A DNA stretch of 64,000 bases from Inia geoffrensis (Eukaryota; Chordata; Mammalia; Artiodactyla; Iniidae), in contig CM070912.1 in assembly GCA_036417435.1 (NCBI GenBank), positions 24,664,055-24,728,054 on the forward strand, in the 5' to 3' direction. Positions within the stretch are counted from its first letter, which is position 1; each line of letters opens with the position of its first letter. Below are positions 62,866 through 64,000 of this stretch, in pieces. A program made the translations under genes and the position numbers. The notes beneath the pieces are model-generated. The model worked only from the letters and a program-made list of their open reading frames with translations. It did not search any database and was not told the origin of the DNA.

Positions 62866-63393
62866 ATTTTATATTTCTTCCTGGTTCATTCTTGGAAGGT
62901 TATACCTTTCTAAGAATTTGTCCATTTCTTCCAGGTTGTCCATTTTATTGGTGTAGAGTTGCTTGTAGTAGTCTCTTAAGATGCTTTGTATTTCTGCGGT
63001 GTCTGTTGGAACTTCTCCTTTTTCATTTCTAATTTTATTGATTTGAGTCCTCTCCCTCTTTTTCTTGATGAGTCTAATGGTTTATCAATTTTGTTTTGTT
63101 TATCTTCTCAAAGAACCAGCTTTTAATTTTATGGACCTTTGCTATTGTTTTCTTTGTTTCTATTTCATTTATTTCTGCTCTGATCTTTATGATTTCTTTC
63201 CTTCTGCTAACTTTGGGTTTTGTTTGTTCTTCTTTCTCTAGTTCCTTTAGGTGTAAGGTTAGATTGTTTATTTGAGATTTTTCTTGTTTCTTGAGGTAGG
63301 CTTGTATAGCTATAAACTTCCCTCTTAGAACTGCTTTTGCTGCATCTCACAGGTTTTGGATCGTCGTGTTTTCATTATCATTTGTCTCTAGGT

Positions 63394-63610
63394 TTTTTTT
63401 TTTTTTTTTTTTTTTTTTTGCGGTACGCAGGCCTCTCACTGTTGTGGCCTCTACCGTTGCGGCGCGCAGGCTCCGGACACTCAGGCTCAGTGGCCATGGC
63501 TCATGGGCCTAGCCGCTCCACAGCATGTGGGATCTTCCCAGACCGGGGCACGAACCCGTGTCCCCTGCATCAGCAGGCAGACTCTCAACCACTGCGCCAC
63601 CAGGGAAGCC
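63394..63610 (-). mobile_element. CHR-2-type SINE inside L1-C
   Basis: Reverse SINE: poly-T of about 27, 'gcggtacgcaggcctctcac' and the body to 'gccaccagggaagcc'. TSD 'ttgtctctaggt' at 63382-63393 and 63611-63622. Confidence 0.95.
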
Positions 63611-64000
63611 TTGTCTCTAGGTATTTTTTGATTTCCTCTTTGATTCCTTCAGTGATCTCTTGGTTACTTAGTAATGTATTGTTTATCCTCCATGTGTTTG
63701 TGTTTTTTATGTTTTTTTTCCCTGTAATTGATTTCTAATCTCATAGCATTGTGGTCAGAAAAGATGCTTGATATGATTTCAATTTTCTTAAATTTACTGA
63801 GCTTGATTTGTGACCCAAGGTGTGATCTATCCTGGAGAATGATCCATGCGCACTTGAGAAGAAAGTGTAATCTGCTGTTTATGGATGGAATGTCTTATAG
63901 ATATCAATTAAGTCTATCTGGTCTATTGTGTCATTTAAAGCTTGTGTTTCCTTATTAATTTTGTGTTTGGATGATCTGTCCATTGGTGTAAGTGAGGTGT

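Larger units (their letters stand above)
60008..64000 (-). mobile_element. Young-type L1 element (L1-C), truncated by window edge
   Basis: From left to right: 3' tail and 3'UTR (from 'ttttttaaaatagatcttta'), then ORF2 in reverse to the window end. Pieces include the C-terminal domain (61057-61821), the [11 protein letters not shown] catalytic motif (about 62100), the RT N-terminal half (62267-62865) and the end of the endonuclease with an intact SDHN (about 63760). A frameshift in an A-run near 62625-62640 and other stops break the frame. A SINE interrupts it at 63394-63610. ORF1 and the 5' end lie outside. Confidence 0.92.

Overview
This window is mammalian nuclear DNA, most likely from a cetacean. 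The best lineage evidence is six or seven tRNA-derived SINEs of the CHR type, which open with 'gcttccctggtggcgcagtgg'-like sequence. Most of them close with 'gaggcccgcgtacc' plus poly-A, a form I know from whales and dolphins. There are also cetartiodactyl-style L1 elements and one end of a cetartiodactyl-type mariner. I see no BovB or Bov-tA elements, which argues against a ruminant. There is no bacterial, phage or CRISPR content.

The only protein-coding sequence I can support is the first coding exon of XYLT1 (xylosyltransferase 1), on the minus strand at 31688-31335. It encodes the 118-residue N-terminus: a short cytosolic tail, a Golgi signal anchor, and the start of a Pro/Arg/Gly-rich stem. 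It ends at a clean GT donor. Everything to the left (1-31334) is the start of XYLT1 intron 1. Above the ATG lies a very GC-rich CpG island, about 31.24-32.11 kb. It holds GC boxes, a CRE-like site and a perfect (GCC)7 tract, in the part of the gene where human GGC expansion silences XYLT1. Sequence to the right of about 32.1 kb is upstream, gene-free DNA.

The rest is a layered record of transposable elements. The intron carries many MIR and L2 remnants, old L1M pieces, hAT elements and a few young SINEs. From 41.2 to 51.4 kb an ancient plus-strand L1M is interrupted by a young L1 3' fragment with a 17-bp target-site duplication (TSD), an older L1 3'UTR, a nearly complete minus-strand L1 with a 14-bp TSD (itself split by another L1), and a MER5A-like element split by a SINE. 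From 60.0 kb to the window edge runs a younger minus-strand L1, interrupted by a SINE and apparently inserted into a MIR. None of the L1 reading frames is intact. Simple repeats include (AC)n, (CA)n, a (GA)n(GT)n compound, a 21-base G run and a GA-rich polypurine tract.

Repeat boundaries were read by eye against remembered consensus features. They should be taken as accurate to about 10-30 bp unless a TSD is given. Repeat subfamily names are tentative throughout.
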